From NCBI RefSeq assembly GCF_016890225.1, contig NZ_JAFELM010000002.1, forward strand, positions 1 to 64,000: a DNA stretch of 64,000 nt, given 5' to 3'. Below the pieces are notes generated by a model. That model saw nothing but the letters and a program-made list of their open reading frames with translations, was not told the DNA's origin and searched no databases. Position numbers and translations under genes: made by a program. Below, piece by piece: positions 9,921 through 18,783 of this stretch (position 1 is its first letter; every line of letters begins with the position of its first letter). Source of the DNA: Bacillus suaedaesalsae (GTDB taxonomy: Bacteria > Bacillota > Bacilli > Bacillales > SA4).

Positions 9921-10607
9921 ATGGAGTATACGGTTATCATACCTGCAGCAGGTTCAGGAAAACGAATGAACGCCGGTAAAAACAAGCAATTTATCATGTT
10001 AGGAGATAAACCTGTTATTATTCATACACTAAGTGTATTTGAACAGGATCCACATTGTAACGAGATTATATTAGTAATAAATGAGATGGAGCGAGAATAT
10101 TTCAAAGAATTACTGTGCTCTTTTAAGATTCAAAAGGTAAAACAGCTTATACCTGGTGGAGCTGAGAGGCAAGATAGTGTTTATAATGGTCTTATGAAGG
10201 TTGAAGGTGCGAATAGTCTTGTATTAGTCCACGATGGGGCGAGACCATTTATTACAATTGAGAAGATACAAGAACTTGTAAAAAAGGCATCTGAAACAAG
10301 TGCAGCTATTTTGGCTGTACCAGTAAAGGATACGATTAAAAAAGTGAACAATGGTCTTGTTGAAGAAACAGTAGAGCGTTCAAGCTTGTGGGCAGTTCAG
10401 ACCCCACAAGCTTTTCATGTTCAACTATTAAGACAAGCCTATGAGCATGCTTTTCAAACAAACTTTTTAGGAACGGACGAAGCGAGTTTAGTGGAAAGGT
10501 TACATAAACCAATTGCGGTCGTGTCAGGTGATTACGAAAATATTAAGCTTACTACACCAGAAGATATCGTTTATGGAGAATCAATTTTAAATAATCAACA
10601 AAAATAA
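9921..10607 (+). CDS. ispD: 2-C-methyl-D-erythritol 4-phosphate cytidylyltransferase
   Basis: IspD catalyses the third step of the MEP isoprenoid pathway, joining CTP to methylerythritol phosphate. The nucleotide-binding loop IPAAGSGKRM is at residues 7-16 with the KNKQF lysine after it. The VLVHDGARPF block is near residue 96, and TDEASLVE near residue 182 completes the active site. It has 228 residues, the usual length. TTGGAGGC precedes the start, and ispF follows twelve bases after the stop, so the two consecutive pathway genes are co-transcribed. Confidence 0.95.
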   Translation: MEYTVIIPAAGSGKRMNAGKNKQFIMLGDKPVIIHTLSVFEQDPHCNEIILVINEMEREYFKELLCSFKIQKVKQLIPGGAERQDSVYNGLMKVEGANSLVLVHDGARPFITIEKIQELVKKASETSAAILAVPVKDTIKKVNNGLVEETVERSSLWAVQTPQAFHVQLLRQAYEHAFQTNFLGTDEASLVERLHKPIAVVSGDYENIKLTTPEDIVYGESILNNQQK

Positions 10608-10619
10608 GGGGGATTATAC

Positions 10620-11114
10620 ATGTTCCGTATTGGACAAGGTTTTGATGTGCATCAACTTGGCGAAGGAGTGCCTTTAATTATTGGAGGTATTACAATCCCG
10701 TATGAAAAAGGTTTAATTGGCCATTCAGATGCTGATGTATTATTACATACAATTGCGGATGCTTGTTTAGGGGCGATTGGAGAAGGGGATATCGGTAAGC
10801 ATTTTCCAGATACAGATCCTGCCTTTAAAGGAGCTGACTCTGCCAAGCTACTATCTCACGTTTGGGATTTAGTTGAGGGGCGAGGCTATGAGCTAACAAA
10901 TGTTGATTGTACGATTATCGCTCAAAAGCCTAAAATGGCACCTTACATAGAAGATATGAAAAAGAGAATCGCTGATTTGCTACATGCTACTCCTGGACAA
11001 GTTAATGTAAAAGCAACAACAACAGAAAAGCTAGGCTTCACTGGTAGAGGTGAAGGCATTGCTTCTCAAGCAGTCATCTTAATACAGAAAAAGAATGCGG
11101 AATGTACTTCGTGA
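10620..11114 (+). CDS. ispF: 2-C-methyl-D-erythritol 2,4-cyclodiphosphate synthase
   Basis: IspF closes the cyclic diphosphate ring in the MEP pathway. Its metal ligands are seen in GQGFDVH (residues 6-12) and [10 protein letters not shown] (about residues 34-43); [15 protein letters not shown] near residue 131 is the conserved C-terminal loop. It has 164 residues, slightly longer than the usual 158 or so because of a short charged tail. AAGGGGG precedes the start. A 146-base gap with repeat sequence separates it from gltX. Confidence 0.95.
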   Translation: MFRIGQGFDVHQLGEGVPLIIGGITIPYEKGLIGHSDADVLLHTIADACLGAIGEGDIGKHFPDTDPAFKGADSAKLLSHVWDLVEGRGYELTNVDCTIIAQKPKMAPYIEDMKKRIADLLHATPGQVNVKATTTEKLGFTGRGEGIASQAVILIQKKNAECTS

Positions 11115-11118
11115 TAGT

Positions 11119-11202
11119 AACGCATAAAAAAGCTAGGTCATATATGGTGTTAACAAGTCAAAAAAGATAGGCAACCTTATGCATGTGGTGTTAAAATAAG
11201 CA
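11119..11202 (+). repeat. Two tandem copies of a short imperfect repeat between ispF and gltX
   Basis: Copy A (11119-11159) runs from AACGCATAAAAAAG through CTAGG to TGGTGTTAACAAGTC. Copy C (11160-11202) contains AAAAAAGATAGGCA and then TGGTGTTAA. The same framework recurs at 13043-13100. I found no good promoter or terminator in this gap, so the repeat is its main content. Confidence 0.5.
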
Positions 11203-11260
11203 TGATTATAAGAGAGAAAAGCTTATAGGATAAAAAGTTTAATAGGATGGTGTTTGTTGT

Positions 11261-12718
11261 ATGTTAAATGAAGTACGTGTTCGCTATGCGCCAAGTCCAA
11301 CTGGCCATTTACATATTGGTAATGCTAGAACTGCAATTTTCAATTACTTATTTGCTCGCAACCAAAATGGTAAATTTATTATTCGAATTGAAGATACAGA
11401 CCAAAAGCGCAACATTGAGGGCGGAGAAGAAAGTCAGTTACATTACTTAAAATGGTTAGGTGTGGACTGGGACGAAAGCACAGATGTTGGTGGAGAATAT
11501 GGTCCATATAGACAGTCAGAGCGTAATGACCTATACAAAAAGTATTACGAAGAGCTCCTTGAGAAAGGTCTTGCTTATAAGTGTTATTGCACGGAAGAAG
11601 AGATAGAAAGAGAAAGAGAAGAACAAATTGCACGTAATGAGATGCCTCGTTATTCAGGGAAACACCGTAACTTAACACAAGAAGAAAGAGAATCCTATGA
11701 AAAGGAAGGAAGACGACCTTCTATTCGTTTCCGTGTTCCTGAGGGAAAAGTATATCGCTTTAATGATATGGTTAAAGGTGACATTAGCTTTGAATCAGAC
11801 GGTATGGGTGACTACGTTATTATAAAAAAAGATGGAACACCGACCTATAACTTTGCGGTAGCTGTAGATGATCACTTAATGAAAATCACGCATGTATTAC
11901 GAGGAGAAGATCACATCTCGAATACACCAAAGCAAATAATGATTTACGAAGCTTTCGATTGGAATATTCCGACATTTGGACACATGACTTTGATTGTGAA
12001 TGAGCAACGTAAAAAGCTAAGTAAGCGTGATGAAAGTATTATTCAATTCATTGAGCAGTATGAAGAGCTGGGTTACTTACCTGAAACATTATTTAACTTT
12101 ATTGGATTACTGGGCTGGTCACCGGTGGGAGAAGAAGAGATTTTCAATAAAGAGCAGTTTATTGAAATGTTCGACCCTGCTCGTTTATCAAAATCACCAG
12201 CTGTATTCGATACACAAAAATTAGCATGGATGAACAATCAATATATAAAAAAACTTGAGGTTGATAAAGTAGTCGAACTTGCATTACCTCACTTAGTGAA
12301 AGCGGGTAAAGTAAGTGAAAATCCTTCTGAAGAAGAGCTGCAATGGGCAAGTGATCTTGTTGCACTATACCAAGAACAAATGAGCTACGGTGCAGAGATT
12401 GTAGAACTATCAGAACTTTTCTTCAAAGGAGAAGTAGAGTATGATGAAGAAGCAAAGGCTGTTCTAGCAGAAGAGCAAGTACCAGAAGTGATGAAAGCAT
12501 TCTTTAATGAAATAAAGGTATTGGAAGTATTCGGAGCAGAAGAAATAAAACTTGCAATTAAAGCGACGCAGAAGGCAACTGGTCAAAAGGGGAAAAAGCT
12601 TTTCATGCCAATACGTGTTGCGATTACTGGTCAAACACACGGTCCCGATTTACCAAAAGCCATTGCATTATTAGGAAAAGAAAAGGTTACGAAGCAATTA
12701 GAAAGTCTAATTAATTAA
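11261..12718 (+). CDS. gltX: Glutamyl-tRNA synthetase (non-discriminating type likely)
   Basis: GltX charges tRNA-Glu. In most Bacillaceae it also mischarges tRNA-Gln, which GatCAB then amidates. The class I signatures are HLHIGNART (residues 17-25) and the KMSKS-like KLSKRD near residue 251. It has 485 residues, the family length. The C-terminal part is the all-helical anticodon-binding domain. The start codon has only a weak upstream GGATGG, but it gives the family N-terminus [13 protein letters not shown]. In B. subtilis gltX, cysE and cysS are transcribed together, with the T-box after gltX as here. Confidence 0.96.
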   Translation: MLNEVRVRYAPSPTGHLHIGNARTAIFNYLFARNQNGKFIIRIEDTDQKRNIEGGEESQLHYLKWLGVDWDESTDVGGEYGPYRQSERNDLYKKYYEELLEKGLAYKCYCTEEEIEREREEQIARNEMPRYSGKHRNLTQEERESYEKEGRRPSIRFRVPEGKVYRFNDMVKGDISFESDGMGDYVIIKKDGTPTYNFAVAVDDHLMKITHVLRGEDHISNTPKQIMIYEAFDWNIPTFGHMTLIVNEQRKKLSKRDESIIQFIEQYEELGYLPETLFNFIGLLGWSPVGEEEIFNKEQFIEMFDPARLSKSPAVFDTQKLAWMNNQYIKKLEVDKVVELALPHLVKAGKVSENPSEEELQWASDLVALYQEQMSYGAEIVELSELFFKGEVEYDEEAKAVLAEEQVPEVMKAFFNEIKVLEVFGAEEIKLAIKATQKATGQKGKKLFMPIRVAITGQTHGPDLPKAIALLGKEKVTKQLESLIN

Positions 12719-12764
12719 CAATTTGATATTTATGTAATATAGTAAGATATACAAAGACGTAAAG

Positions 12765-13010
12765 TGTTGAAGAGGAAAGTAAGTACATGTCTGTTCTTTA
12801 TCAGAGAGAACCATCACCGGCTGAAAGTGGTTCAAGAACGATGCTACTGAATTGCACCTCGGAGCCTTCTATTGAAACGATTTAGTAGGTAGAAGCGGTT
12901 ACTCACCGTTACAGGAGTCAAAGTTGAGGCATGAAAAGACTATATGCCTAAACAGAGTGGAACCGCGCGATATAAGCGTCTCTGTGTGTTATGCACAGAG
13001 GCGTTTTTTA
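12765..13010 (+). promoter_or_regulatory. Cysteine-specific T-box riboswitch upstream of cysE-cysS
   Basis: The untranslated RNA has the T-box layout. A long stem I region is followed by the specifier bulge GAATTGCACC with codon TGC at 12853-12855, a cysteine codon. Further stems follow, then the conserved T-box AGAGTGGAACCGCGCG (12954-12969), and then a terminator. Uncharged tRNA-Cys should pair with both specifier and T-box and allow read-through into cysE and cysS. A poor TTGATA (12723-12728) with an AT-rich -10 region may be its promoter. The 5' boundary is approximate. Confidence 0.93.
12977..13009 (+). terminator. T-box terminator
   Basis: CGTCTCTGTG (12977-12986) pairs with CACAGAGGCG (12994-13003), followed by six T. 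It is the termination arm that competes with the antiterminator formed by the T-box sequence. Confidence 0.92.
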
Positions 13011-13042
13011 TATGGCTAAATAAGAAAAATTATTGCTTTCTT

Positions 13043-13100
13043 AACGCATAAAAAAGACTAAGCCACCACTTGCGTCCAAGGACTTGGTGTTATCCAAGTC
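13043..13100 (+). repeat. Third copy of the gltX-flanking repeat, with alternative hairpins
   Basis: It shares AACGCATAAAAAAG, CTAAGCCA and TGGTGTTA...AAGTC with the copies at 11119-11202. GGACTTGG (13080-13087) can pair with CCAAGTC (13094-13100), while CCAAG (13076-13080) can instead pair with CTTGG (13083-13087). It lies between the T-box terminator and cysE. Confidence 0.5.
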
Positions 13101-13137
13101 TTTCTAATAAAACGCTTAAATAAGGGAGTGAGTCAGC

Positions 13138-13791
13138 TTGTTTAAATGGGTTCGAATACTGAAAGAAGATATAAACATCGTTTTTGAACAAGACCCTGCA
13201 GCTAGAAATGCCTTCGAAGTAGCTTTAACGTATTCGGGTTTACATGCTATATGGTCACATCGAATTGCGCATGCTTTTTATAAACGAAGAATGTACTTTA
13301 TTGCAAGAAGCATTTCGCAAATTAGTCGCTTTTTTACTGGAATTGAGATTCATCCAGGAGCGAAAATCGGACGGAAGCTTTTTATAGACCATGGAATGGG
13401 AATTGTAATTGGTGAGACGTGCGAAATCGGAGATAATGTAACGATTTTCCAAGGTGTTACATTAGGTGGAACAGGGAAAGAAAAAGGAAAACGTCATCCT
13501 ACGATTAAAGACCATGCGTTAATCGCATCCGGGGCAAAGGTATTAGGTTCCATTACAATTGGAGAGAACTCTAAAGTAGGAGCAGGTTCTGTCGTACTTA
13601 ACGATGTACCAGATAACTCAACCGTTGTTGGAATACCGGGGAAGATCGTTATTCAAAATGGTGTGAAAATCAAGAAGGATTTAGATCATTCGAATTTACC
13701 AGATCCAGTTTCTGATCGAATGAAAGAACTAGAGCTTGAGATAAGAGAATTAAGAAATGAATTACATCAGTTAAAGGAAAGGAAGATGTAA
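13138..13791 (+). CDS. cysE: Serine O-acetyltransferase CysE
   Basis: CysE acetylates serine with acetyl-CoA, the committed step of cysteine synthesis. The N-terminal helical part (to residue 70) is followed by the left-handed beta-helix of hexapeptide repeats, with [19 protein letters not shown] and [17 protein letters not shown] visible. The catalytic His and Asp lie in that region. It has 217 residues. The TTG start at 13138 follows AAGGGAGTGAG at good spacing and gives [12 protein letters not shown], in line with the family. It is controlled by the upstream T-box and ends two bases before cysS. Confidence 0.95.
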   Translation: MFKWVRILKEDINIVFEQDPAARNAFEVALTYSGLHAIWSHRIAHAFYKRRMYFIARSISQISRFFTGIEIHPGAKIGRKLFIDHGMGIVIGETCEIGDNVTIFQGVTLGGTGKEKGKRHPTIKDHALIASGAKVLGSITIGENSKVGAGSVVLNDVPDNSTVVGIPGKIVIQNGVKIKKDLDHSNLPDPVSDRMKELELEIRELRNELHQLKERKM

Positions 13792-13793
13792 AA

Positions 13794-15194
13794 ATGGCAA
13801 TTCAACTTTATAACACGTTAACACGAAGTAAAGAACCTTTTAAGCCATTAGAAGAAGGTAAAGTAAAAATGTATGTATGTGGACCTACTGTTTACAATTA
13901 CATTCATATTGGAAATGCTAGACCTGCCATTGTGTTTGATACGGTAAGAAGATATTTAGAATATCGCGGATATGATGTTCAATTTATCTCAAACTTCACA
14001 GATGTGGATGATAAGTTAATCCGTGCTGCTAATGAATTAGGAGAAGATGTACCCACTATCGCAGATCGTTTTATTAAGGCATATTATGAAGACGTTTCTG
14101 CATTAGGATGCAAACAGGCAGATCATCACCCTCGGGTAACAGAAAGTATGGATATAATAGTAGAGTTTATCGAAAAGCTCATTGAGAAAGGTTATGCGTA
14201 TGAAGCGGGAGGAGATGTGTACTATAAGACTCGCTCCTTTAAAGGCTATGGGAAACTTTCACATCAATCTATCGATGACCTGCGTTCGGGTGCGAGAATA
14301 GAGGTTGGGGAAAAGAAACAGGACCCATTGGACTTCGTGCTTTGGAAAGCAGCAAAGGAAGGGGAAATCTTCTGGGAGAGCCCTTGGGGTAAAGGAAGAC
14401 CAGGCTGGCACATTGAATGCTCTGCAATGGCAAAGAAATATTTAGGCGATACGATTGATATACATGCAGGAGGACAGGATTTAACCTTTCCACATCATGA
14501 AAATGAAATTGCCCAATCTGAGGCTTTAAATGAAAAAACGTTTGCAACGTATTGGATGCATAATGGGTATATTAATATTGATAATGAAAAAATGTCAAAA
14601 TCACTAGGTAACTTTATTCTTGTACATGACATTATTGAAAAAATTAACCCACAAGTATTACGATTCTTTATGTTATCTGTTCAATACCGCCATCCGATTA
14701 ACTTTAGCCAGGAGTTAGTTGATAGTGCACAAAACGGCTATGAGCGGCTAGTAACTGCATATGAAAATTTAAAGCATAGAAGTCAATCTAGTACAAACTT
14801 AACTCAGGATACAGAAGTTTGGGGGAAAAGGCTGCAAGAAATTCGAGAATCCTTTATAAAGGAAATGGATGATGATTTTAATACAGCGAACGCAGTCACT
14901 GTCTTATTTGAACTTGCGAAACAAGCAAATATATATTTAATGGAAAGCAATACTTCAGAGGAAGTTATCGCCTTATTTACTTCTTTATTTGAAGAATTAA
15001 TGGATGTACTTGGTATGACGCTAGAGCGACAAATTGAATTTCTAGACGAAGAAATCGAAAGCCTTATGCAAAAGCGTATCGAAGCACGTAAAAACAGAGA
15101 CTTTGCTCTGGCTGATCAAATCCGTGATCAATTGAAAGATATGAACATCATTATTGAAGATACACCTCAAGGTCCAAGATGGAAAAGAGGTTAA
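13794..15194 (+). CDS. cysS: Cysteinyl-tRNA synthetase
   Basis: CysS charges tRNA-Cys. [19 protein letters not shown] (from about residue 23) holds the zinc cysteine and the HIGH motif. The zinc ligands continue in HIECSAMA near residue 207 and HHENE near residue 232. KMSKSLGN near residue 265 is the KMSKS loop. It has 466 residues, as usual. It lies two bases after cysE under the same T-box, so cysteine synthesis and its charging respond together to uncharged tRNA-Cys. Confidence 0.97.
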   Translation: MAIQLYNTLTRSKEPFKPLEEGKVKMYVCGPTVYNYIHIGNARPAIVFDTVRRYLEYRGYDVQFISNFTDVDDKLIRAANELGEDVPTIADRFIKAYYEDVSALGCKQADHHPRVTESMDIIVEFIEKLIEKGYAYEAGGDVYYKTRSFKGYGKLSHQSIDDLRSGARIEVGEKKQDPLDFVLWKAAKEGEIFWESPWGKGRPGWHIECSAMAKKYLGDTIDIHAGGQDLTFPHHENEIAQSEALNEKTFATYWMHNGYINIDNEKMSKSLGNFILVHDIIEKINPQVLRFFMLSVQYRHPINFSQELVDSAQNGYERLVTAYENLKHRSQSSTNLTQDTEVWGKRLQEIRESFIKEMDDDFNTANAVTVLFELAKQANIYLMESNTSEEVIALFTSLFEELMDVLGMTLERQIEFLDEEIESLMQKRIEARKNRDFALADQIRDQLKDMNIIIEDTPQGPRWKRG

Positions 15195-15197
15195 TGT

Positions 15198-15611
15198 ATG
15201 GTTTCATATAAGGAGATAAACCCTGAGTTATTAAATAGCTTAGCGTTAGCATATATGGGTGATGCCATTTATGAAGCAAAAGTGCGGCATCACCTCTTAT
15301 TAAAGGGTAGCGTAAGACCAAATCAGTTGCACCGAGAGTCTACAAAGTTTGTATCGGCTAAAGCGCAATCTTACATTGTTCATGAACTAATGAATCAGAA
15401 CGAATTAGATGAAAGAGAAGAAGTGGTTGTGAAACGCGGAAGAAATGCAAAATCAGGCTCTACCCCAAAAAATACTGACGTACAAACGTACAGATACAGT
15501 ACTGCGTTTGAAGCATTATTAGGCTACCACTATTTATCCGAGAATGATGAACGACTGGAATATCTAATGAAAAAGTCCATTCAATTAATTGAAGAGAGAG
15601 GAGGAAATTAA
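15198..15611 (+). CDS. mrnC: Mini-ribonuclease III
   Basis: Mini-III is a homodimeric double-strand-specific nuclease that matures the ends of 23S rRNA in Bacillus. It consists only of the RNase III catalytic domain. [15 protein letters not shown] (from residue 16) and [12 protein letters not shown] near residue 97 supply the acidic metal ligands, and there is no double-stranded RNA-binding domain. It has 137 residues. The ATG at 15198 lies after AAGAGG, directly behind cysS. The stop codon abuts the rlmB start. Confidence 0.93.
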   Translation: MVSYKEINPELLNSLALAYMGDAIYEAKVRHHLLLKGSVRPNQLHRESTKFVSAKAQSYIVHELMNQNELDEREEVVVKRGRNAKSGSTPKNTDVQTYRYSTAFEALLGYHYLSENDERLEYLMKKSIQLIEERGGN

Positions 15612-16355
15612 ATGTCAGAAGAAATGGTAATGGGTAAAAATGCTGTTATAGAAGCATTAAAATCAGGACGTGACATTAATAAAATATGGGTTGCAGAAGG
15701 TGCACAAAAAGGACAAACTCAACAAGTTTTGACACTCGCTAAGGAGTCGGGAGTAATTGTCCAGTTTGCGCCAAGAAAAAAGTTAGACCAATTAGCAGAA
15801 GGGAACCACCAGGGGATAGTTGCACAAGTGGCAGCATATAAATACTCAGAGTTGGATGACTTGTTTACGCTAGCTAATAAAAGAGGTCAAGACCCTTTTT
15901 TCCTTTTATTAGATGAAATTGAAGATCCGCATAATCTTGGGTCAATCCTCCGTACTGCGGATGCAGCAGGAGCACACGGAGTAATTATCCCTAAACGTAG
16001 AGCAGTTGGATTAACGGCTACAGTTGCAAAAGCTTCCACTGGAGCAATTGAGTATATACCTGTCGTCCGTGTAACAAATATGGCTCGTACGATTGAGGAG
16101 TTAAAGGAAAGAGGCGTATGGATTGTCGGTACAGATGCATCTGGAAAACTAGACTACAGACAAATGGATGCAACGCTGCCTTTAGGAATTGTCATTGGCT
16201 CCGAAGGAAAAGGAATGAGTCGACTTGTTAAAGAGAAATGCGACTTTTTAGTTCAGTTACCAATGGTTGGAAAGGTGACATCACTTAATGCATCAGTAGC
16301 GGGAAGCTTACTTATGTATGAGGTCCTTCGTAAAAGACAACCTCTTGGAGAATGA
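15612..16355 (+). CDS. rlmB: 23S rRNA (guanosine-2'-O-)-methyltransferase RlmB
   Basis: This SpoU/TrmH-family SAM-dependent enzyme 2'-O-methylates a guanosine of 23S rRNA. Residues 1-80 form the L30e-like substrate-binding domain. The SPOUT knot follows with motif I DEIEDPHNLGSILRTADAAG near residue 99, motif II IVIGSEGKGMS near residue 195 and motif III LNASVAGSLL near residue 225. It has 247 residues. AGAGGAGG lies just upstream, inside mrnC. The stop overlaps the possible rae1 start in ATGA. Confidence 0.93.
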   Translation: MSEEMVMGKNAVIEALKSGRDINKIWVAEGAQKGQTQQVLTLAKESGVIVQFAPRKKLDQLAEGNHQGIVAQVAAYKYSELDDLFTLANKRGQDPFFLLLDEIEDPHNLGSILRTADAAGAHGVIIPKRRAVGLTATVAKASTGAIEYIPVVRVTNMARTIEELKERGVWIVGTDASGKLDYRQMDATLPLGIVIGSEGKGMSRLVKEKCDFLVQLPMVGKVTSLNASVAGSLLMYEVLRKRQPLGE

Positions 16356-16360
16356 GGTAT

Positions 16361-16870
16361 ATGGATGTACTTCTTGTAGACGGATACAATATTATTGGAG
16401 CTTGGCCAGATTTACGAGAATTAAAAATAAAAGACCTTTCTGCAGCAAGAGATGCATTAATTCAGAAGATGGCAGAGTATCAGGCATATTCTGGGTATCG
16501 TGTCATCATTGTATTTGATGCACACCTTGTGAAGGGGATTGAGAAAAAGAATAAAAATCATAAAGTCGAGATTGTCTTTACACGAGAAAGTGAAACAGCA
16601 GACGAACGAATTGAAAAACTCGCAAAAGAGTTGAAAAATGTGAAGACACAAATTCACGTAGCGACATCTGATTTTACAGAGCAATGGGTGATTTTTGGAC
16701 AAGGAGCACTACGTAAATCAGCACGTGAGCTATATAATGAAATGAGTGCAGTCGAAAAAAGAATCCAATCAAAAGTAAAAACAGAACATGAAAAAAAACC
16801 TTCATCACGCATCCAATTATCAGAAGAACTTGCAGAAATTTTTGAAAAATGGCGCAGAGGAGACCGATGA
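16361..16870 (+). CDS. rae1: Ribosome-associated endoribonuclease Rae1 (YacP, NYN/PIN-like)
   Basis: Rae1 cleaves mRNA in the ribosomal A site in B. subtilis. The NYN/PIN-like fold is seen in DVLLVDGYNIIG (residues 2-13), IIVFDAH near residue 51, and the acidic ETADERI near residue 77. It has 169 residues. I chose the ATG at 16361 because GGAG then lies ten bases upstream and the product begins MDVLLVDG like its homologue. An in-frame ATG at 16352 overlaps the rlmB stop and would add three residues with a badly placed ribosome site. Confidence 0.88.
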   Translation: MDVLLVDGYNIIGAWPDLRELKIKDLSAARDALIQKMAEYQAYSGYRVIIVFDAHLVKGIEKKNKNHKVEIVFTRESETADERIEKLAKELKNVKTQIHVATSDFTEQWVIFGQGALRKSARELYNEMSAVEKRIQSKVKTEHEKKPSSRIQLSEELAEIFEKWRRGDR

Positions 16871-16874
16871 CCGG

Positions 16875-16904
16875 TTGACGCTCTATTAAATACTACTGTA
16901 TAAT
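16875..16904 (+). promoter_or_regulatory. SigA promoter of sigH
   Basis: TTGACG (16875-16880), an 18-base spacer and a perfect TATAAT (16899-16904) precede sigH. In B. subtilis the sigH promoter is repressed by AbrB; no fixed AbrB sequence can be recognised by eye. Confidence 0.85.
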
Positions 16905-16939
16905 ATTTCTATCTACTGCTTGAGTCCGGAGGGATAGGA

Positions 16940-17590
16940 GTGAATTCATACCTCAAGGAAAATGACAACATGAAGTTTGATGTTTTAGAAGATGAAGTAG
17001 TTGTTGATTATGTACACCAAGGTGACTCAGAAGCCCTTGAGTACTTAATAAACAAGTATCGAAACTTTGTGCGTTCAAAAGCACGGTCGTATTTCCTTAT
17101 TGGTGCAGATCGCGAAGACATCATTCAAGAAGGAATGATAGGATTATATAAGGCGATTCGAGATTTTAAAGAGGACAAACTATCTTCTTTTAAGGCGTTT
17201 GCAGAGCTTTGTATAACAAGACAAATTATTACAGCTATTAAAACCGCAACAAGACAGAAGCATATCCCTTTAAATTCTTACGTTTCTTTAGACAAGCCTA
17301 TATATGACGAAGAGTCGGACCGTACACTTATGGATGTAATTTCTGGAGCTAGAGTTACAGACCCTGAGGAACTGATTATCAATCAAGAAGAATTTGATGA
17401 TATTGAAGTGAAAATGGCGGAGCTCTTAAGTGATCTAGAGAGGAAAGTTCTGGCACTTTATTTGGATGGACAATCCTATCAAGAAATATCTGAAGAATTA
17501 AATAGGCATGTGAAATCAATTGACAATGCACTCCAACGCGTCAAACGAAAACTAGAGCGATATTTAGAATTACGGGAGATCTCCCTGTAA
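16940..17590 (+). CDS. sigH: RNA polymerase sigma factor SigH
   Basis: SigH directs transcription of early sporulation, competence and stationary-phase genes. Region 2 runs from about residue 25, including DREDIIQEGMIGLYKAIRDF (about residues 58-77) and FAELCITRQI. Region 4 with its helix-turn-helix is SYQEISEELNRHVKSIDNAL near residue 180. It has 216 residues. The GTG at 16940 follows GGAGGGATAGGAG; a later ATG at 16970 has no ribosome site. Its own promoter lies just upstream. Confidence 0.95.
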   Translation: MNSYLKENDNMKFDVLEDEVVVDYVHQGDSEALEYLINKYRNFVRSKARSYFLIGADREDIIQEGMIGLYKAIRDFKEDKLSSFKAFAELCITRQIITAIKTATRQKHIPLNSYVSLDKPIYDEESDRTLMDVISGARVTDPEELIINQEEFDDIEVKMAELLSDLERKVLALYLDGQSYQEISEELNRHVKSIDNALQRVKRKLERYLELREISL

Positions 17591-17601
17591 ATAAAAGGCT
17601 T

Positions 17602-17629
17602 GTTGACATATATTTTCTTACTGTGATAC
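17602..17629 (+). promoter_or_regulatory. SigA promoter of rpmG-secE
   Basis: A perfect TTGACA (17602-17607) is followed after 16 bases by GATACA (17624-17629) with an upstream TGT, an extended -10 form. It begins a transcript running into rpmG and secE. Confidence 0.65.
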
Positions 17630-17680
17630 ATTTTTATAGACTTAGAGAAAGAAATAGTCTAAGTAAGAGGTGCATTCAAC

Positions 17681-17827
17681 ATGCGTAAAAAAGTAGTACT
17701 AGCTTGTGAAGTTTGTTTTAGTCGCAATTACAGTACAATGAAAAAAGATAACCAAAATGAGAGACTAGAAGTTAATAAATTTTGTAAAGTGTGCAATTCG
17801 CATACAGTGCATAAGGAGACAAAATAA
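17681..17827 (+). CDS. rpmG: 50S ribosomal protein L33 (zinc-ribbon form)
   Basis: This 48-residue protein keeps both CxxC pairs (ACEVC near residue 9 and CKVC near residue 35), so it is a zinc-binding L33. It matches the copy next to secE in B. subtilis (RpmGB). AAGAGGTGC precedes the ATG. Cells often also carry a zinc-free paralogue used under zinc starvation; none is in this window. Confidence 0.93.
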   Translation: MRKKVVLACEVCFSRNYSTMKKDNQNERLEVNKFCKVCNSHTVHKETK

Positions 17828-17875
17828 CGAACTCTTTTTTACATAGAGTTTCGCTTTTAAGTTGGGGGTATGAAG

Positions 17876-18058
17876 ATGCAACGTTTGACGAAGTTTTTTC
17901 GTAATGTAGTTCGTGAAATGAAGAAGGTTAGCTGGCCGAAGAGAAGAGAACTAACTCGTTATACAATTACTGTAGTATCTACAGTTACATTCGTAGCAAT
18001 TTTCTTCGCTATCGTAGATTTAGGAATTTCTGAATTAATTCGTTTAATACTTGAATAA
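17876..18058 (+). CDS. secE: Preprotein translocase subunit SecE
   Basis: SecE clamps SecY in the membrane translocon. It is a short form of 60 residues with the amphipathic helix motif EMKKVSWPKRRELTRYT (from about residue 14) and one membrane segment (about 33-55). The ATG at 17876 has GGGGG seven bases upstream; the in-frame ATG at 17870 is only one or two bases from it. It sits between rpmG and nusG, as in most bacteria. Confidence 0.93.
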   Translation: MQRLTKFFRNVVREMKKVSWPKRRELTRYTITVVSTVTFVAIFFAIVDLGISELIRLILE

Positions 18059-18081
18059 TCCTTATACATTCATGGTATAAT
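18051..18081 (+). promoter_or_regulatory. Extended -10 promoter between secE and nusG
   Basis: TGGTATAAT (18073-18081) is a perfect extended -10. A TTGAAT (18051-18056) lies 19 bases upstream, overlapping the end of secE. The transcript would start near 18088, shortly before the terminator-like hairpin at 18105. Confidence 0.65.
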
Positions 18082-18104
18082 GGTGGATATTAAAGGAAGT
18101 TGTT

Positions 18105-18131
18105 AAAAAAACCCGTTCAGCGGGTTTTTTA
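18105..18131 (+). terminator. Intrinsic terminator or attenuator ahead of nusG
   Basis: AAAAAACCCG pairs with CGGGTTTTTT around the loop TTCAG and the T run ends the stem. It would stop transcripts from rpmG-secE and also the short transcript from the promoter at 18051-18081, unless it is read through. Confidence 0.8.
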
Positions 18132-18213
18132 ATTTGTCTTTTTAATGACGAACAAGAAATTCAAATATGTAGACTTTATATTTCGGGAGGGAAGGACAAG
18201 CGTCCAAACTAGC

Positions 18214-18747
18214 ATGGAAAAACAATGGTATGTTATTCATACATATTCTGGCTATGAGAACAAGGTAAAAGCAAACCTTGAGAAGCGTGTTGAATCAATG
18301 GGAATGCAAGATAAGATCTTCCGTGTAATCGTACCAGAAGAAGAAGAAACAGAGATCAAAAACGGTAAAAAGAAAGTAACAAAAAAGAAAGTATTCCCAG
18401 GCTATGTATTAGTTGAGATTATTGTAACTGATGACTCTTGGTATGTTGTTCGTAATACGCCAGGTGTTACAGGTTTCGTTGGCTCTGCAGGCTCTGGTTC
18501 TAAACCAACTCCTCTTCAACCAGAAGAAATTGCGTTTATTCTTAAACGCATGGGTATGGAACAAACGAGGATTGATGTTGATTTTGAATTGAAGGAAAGT
18601 GTAAGGGTAACAGAAGGTCCATTTGCTAACTTCACAGGCTCAATCGAAGAGATTGACAAAGTGAAGCAAAAAGCAAAAGTACATGTAAATATGTTCGGAC
18701 GTGAAACGCCAGTTGAGCTAGACTTCTCACAAATTGAAAAATTATAA
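18214..18747 (+). CDS. nusG: Transcription termination/antitermination factor NusG
   Basis: NusG binds RNA polymerase across the cleft and affects pausing and elongation. The NGN domain (residues 1-110) starts KQWYVIHTYSGYENKVK, and the KOW domain (about 125-177) contains GPFANFTGSIEEID. It has 177 residues when started at ATG 18214, which matches the family. An in-frame ATG at 18145 would add 23 residues that resemble no NusG. The ribosome site GGGAGGGAA (18185-18193) is unusually far from the ATG, with the small hairpin GGAC-AAGC-GTCC (18194-18205) in between. Confidence 0.96.
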   Translation: MEKQWYVIHTYSGYENKVKANLEKRVESMGMQDKIFRVIVPEEEETEIKNGKKKVTKKKVFPGYVLVEIIVTDDSWYVVRNTPGVTGFVGSAGSGSKPTPLQPEEIAFILKRMGMEQTRIDVDFELKESVRVTEGPFANFTGSIEEIDKVKQKAKVHVNMFGRETPVELDFSQIEKL

Positions 18748-18754
18748 ATAAAAC

Positions 18755-18783
18755 TTGAAATCGCGAATGAAAAGTGGTAACAT
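18755..18783 (+). promoter_or_regulatory. SigA promoter of rplK-rplA
   Basis: TTGAAA (18755-18760), 17 bases, then TAACAT (18778-18783) with TGG in front, an extended -10. The leader to rplK is about 110 bases and may hold the L1 autoregulatory target, which I cannot define. Confidence 0.65.

Noticed and set aside
18145-18213. In-frame ATG giving a longer NusG
   Set aside because: The extra 23 residues match no NusG and would contain the ribosome-site sequence itself.
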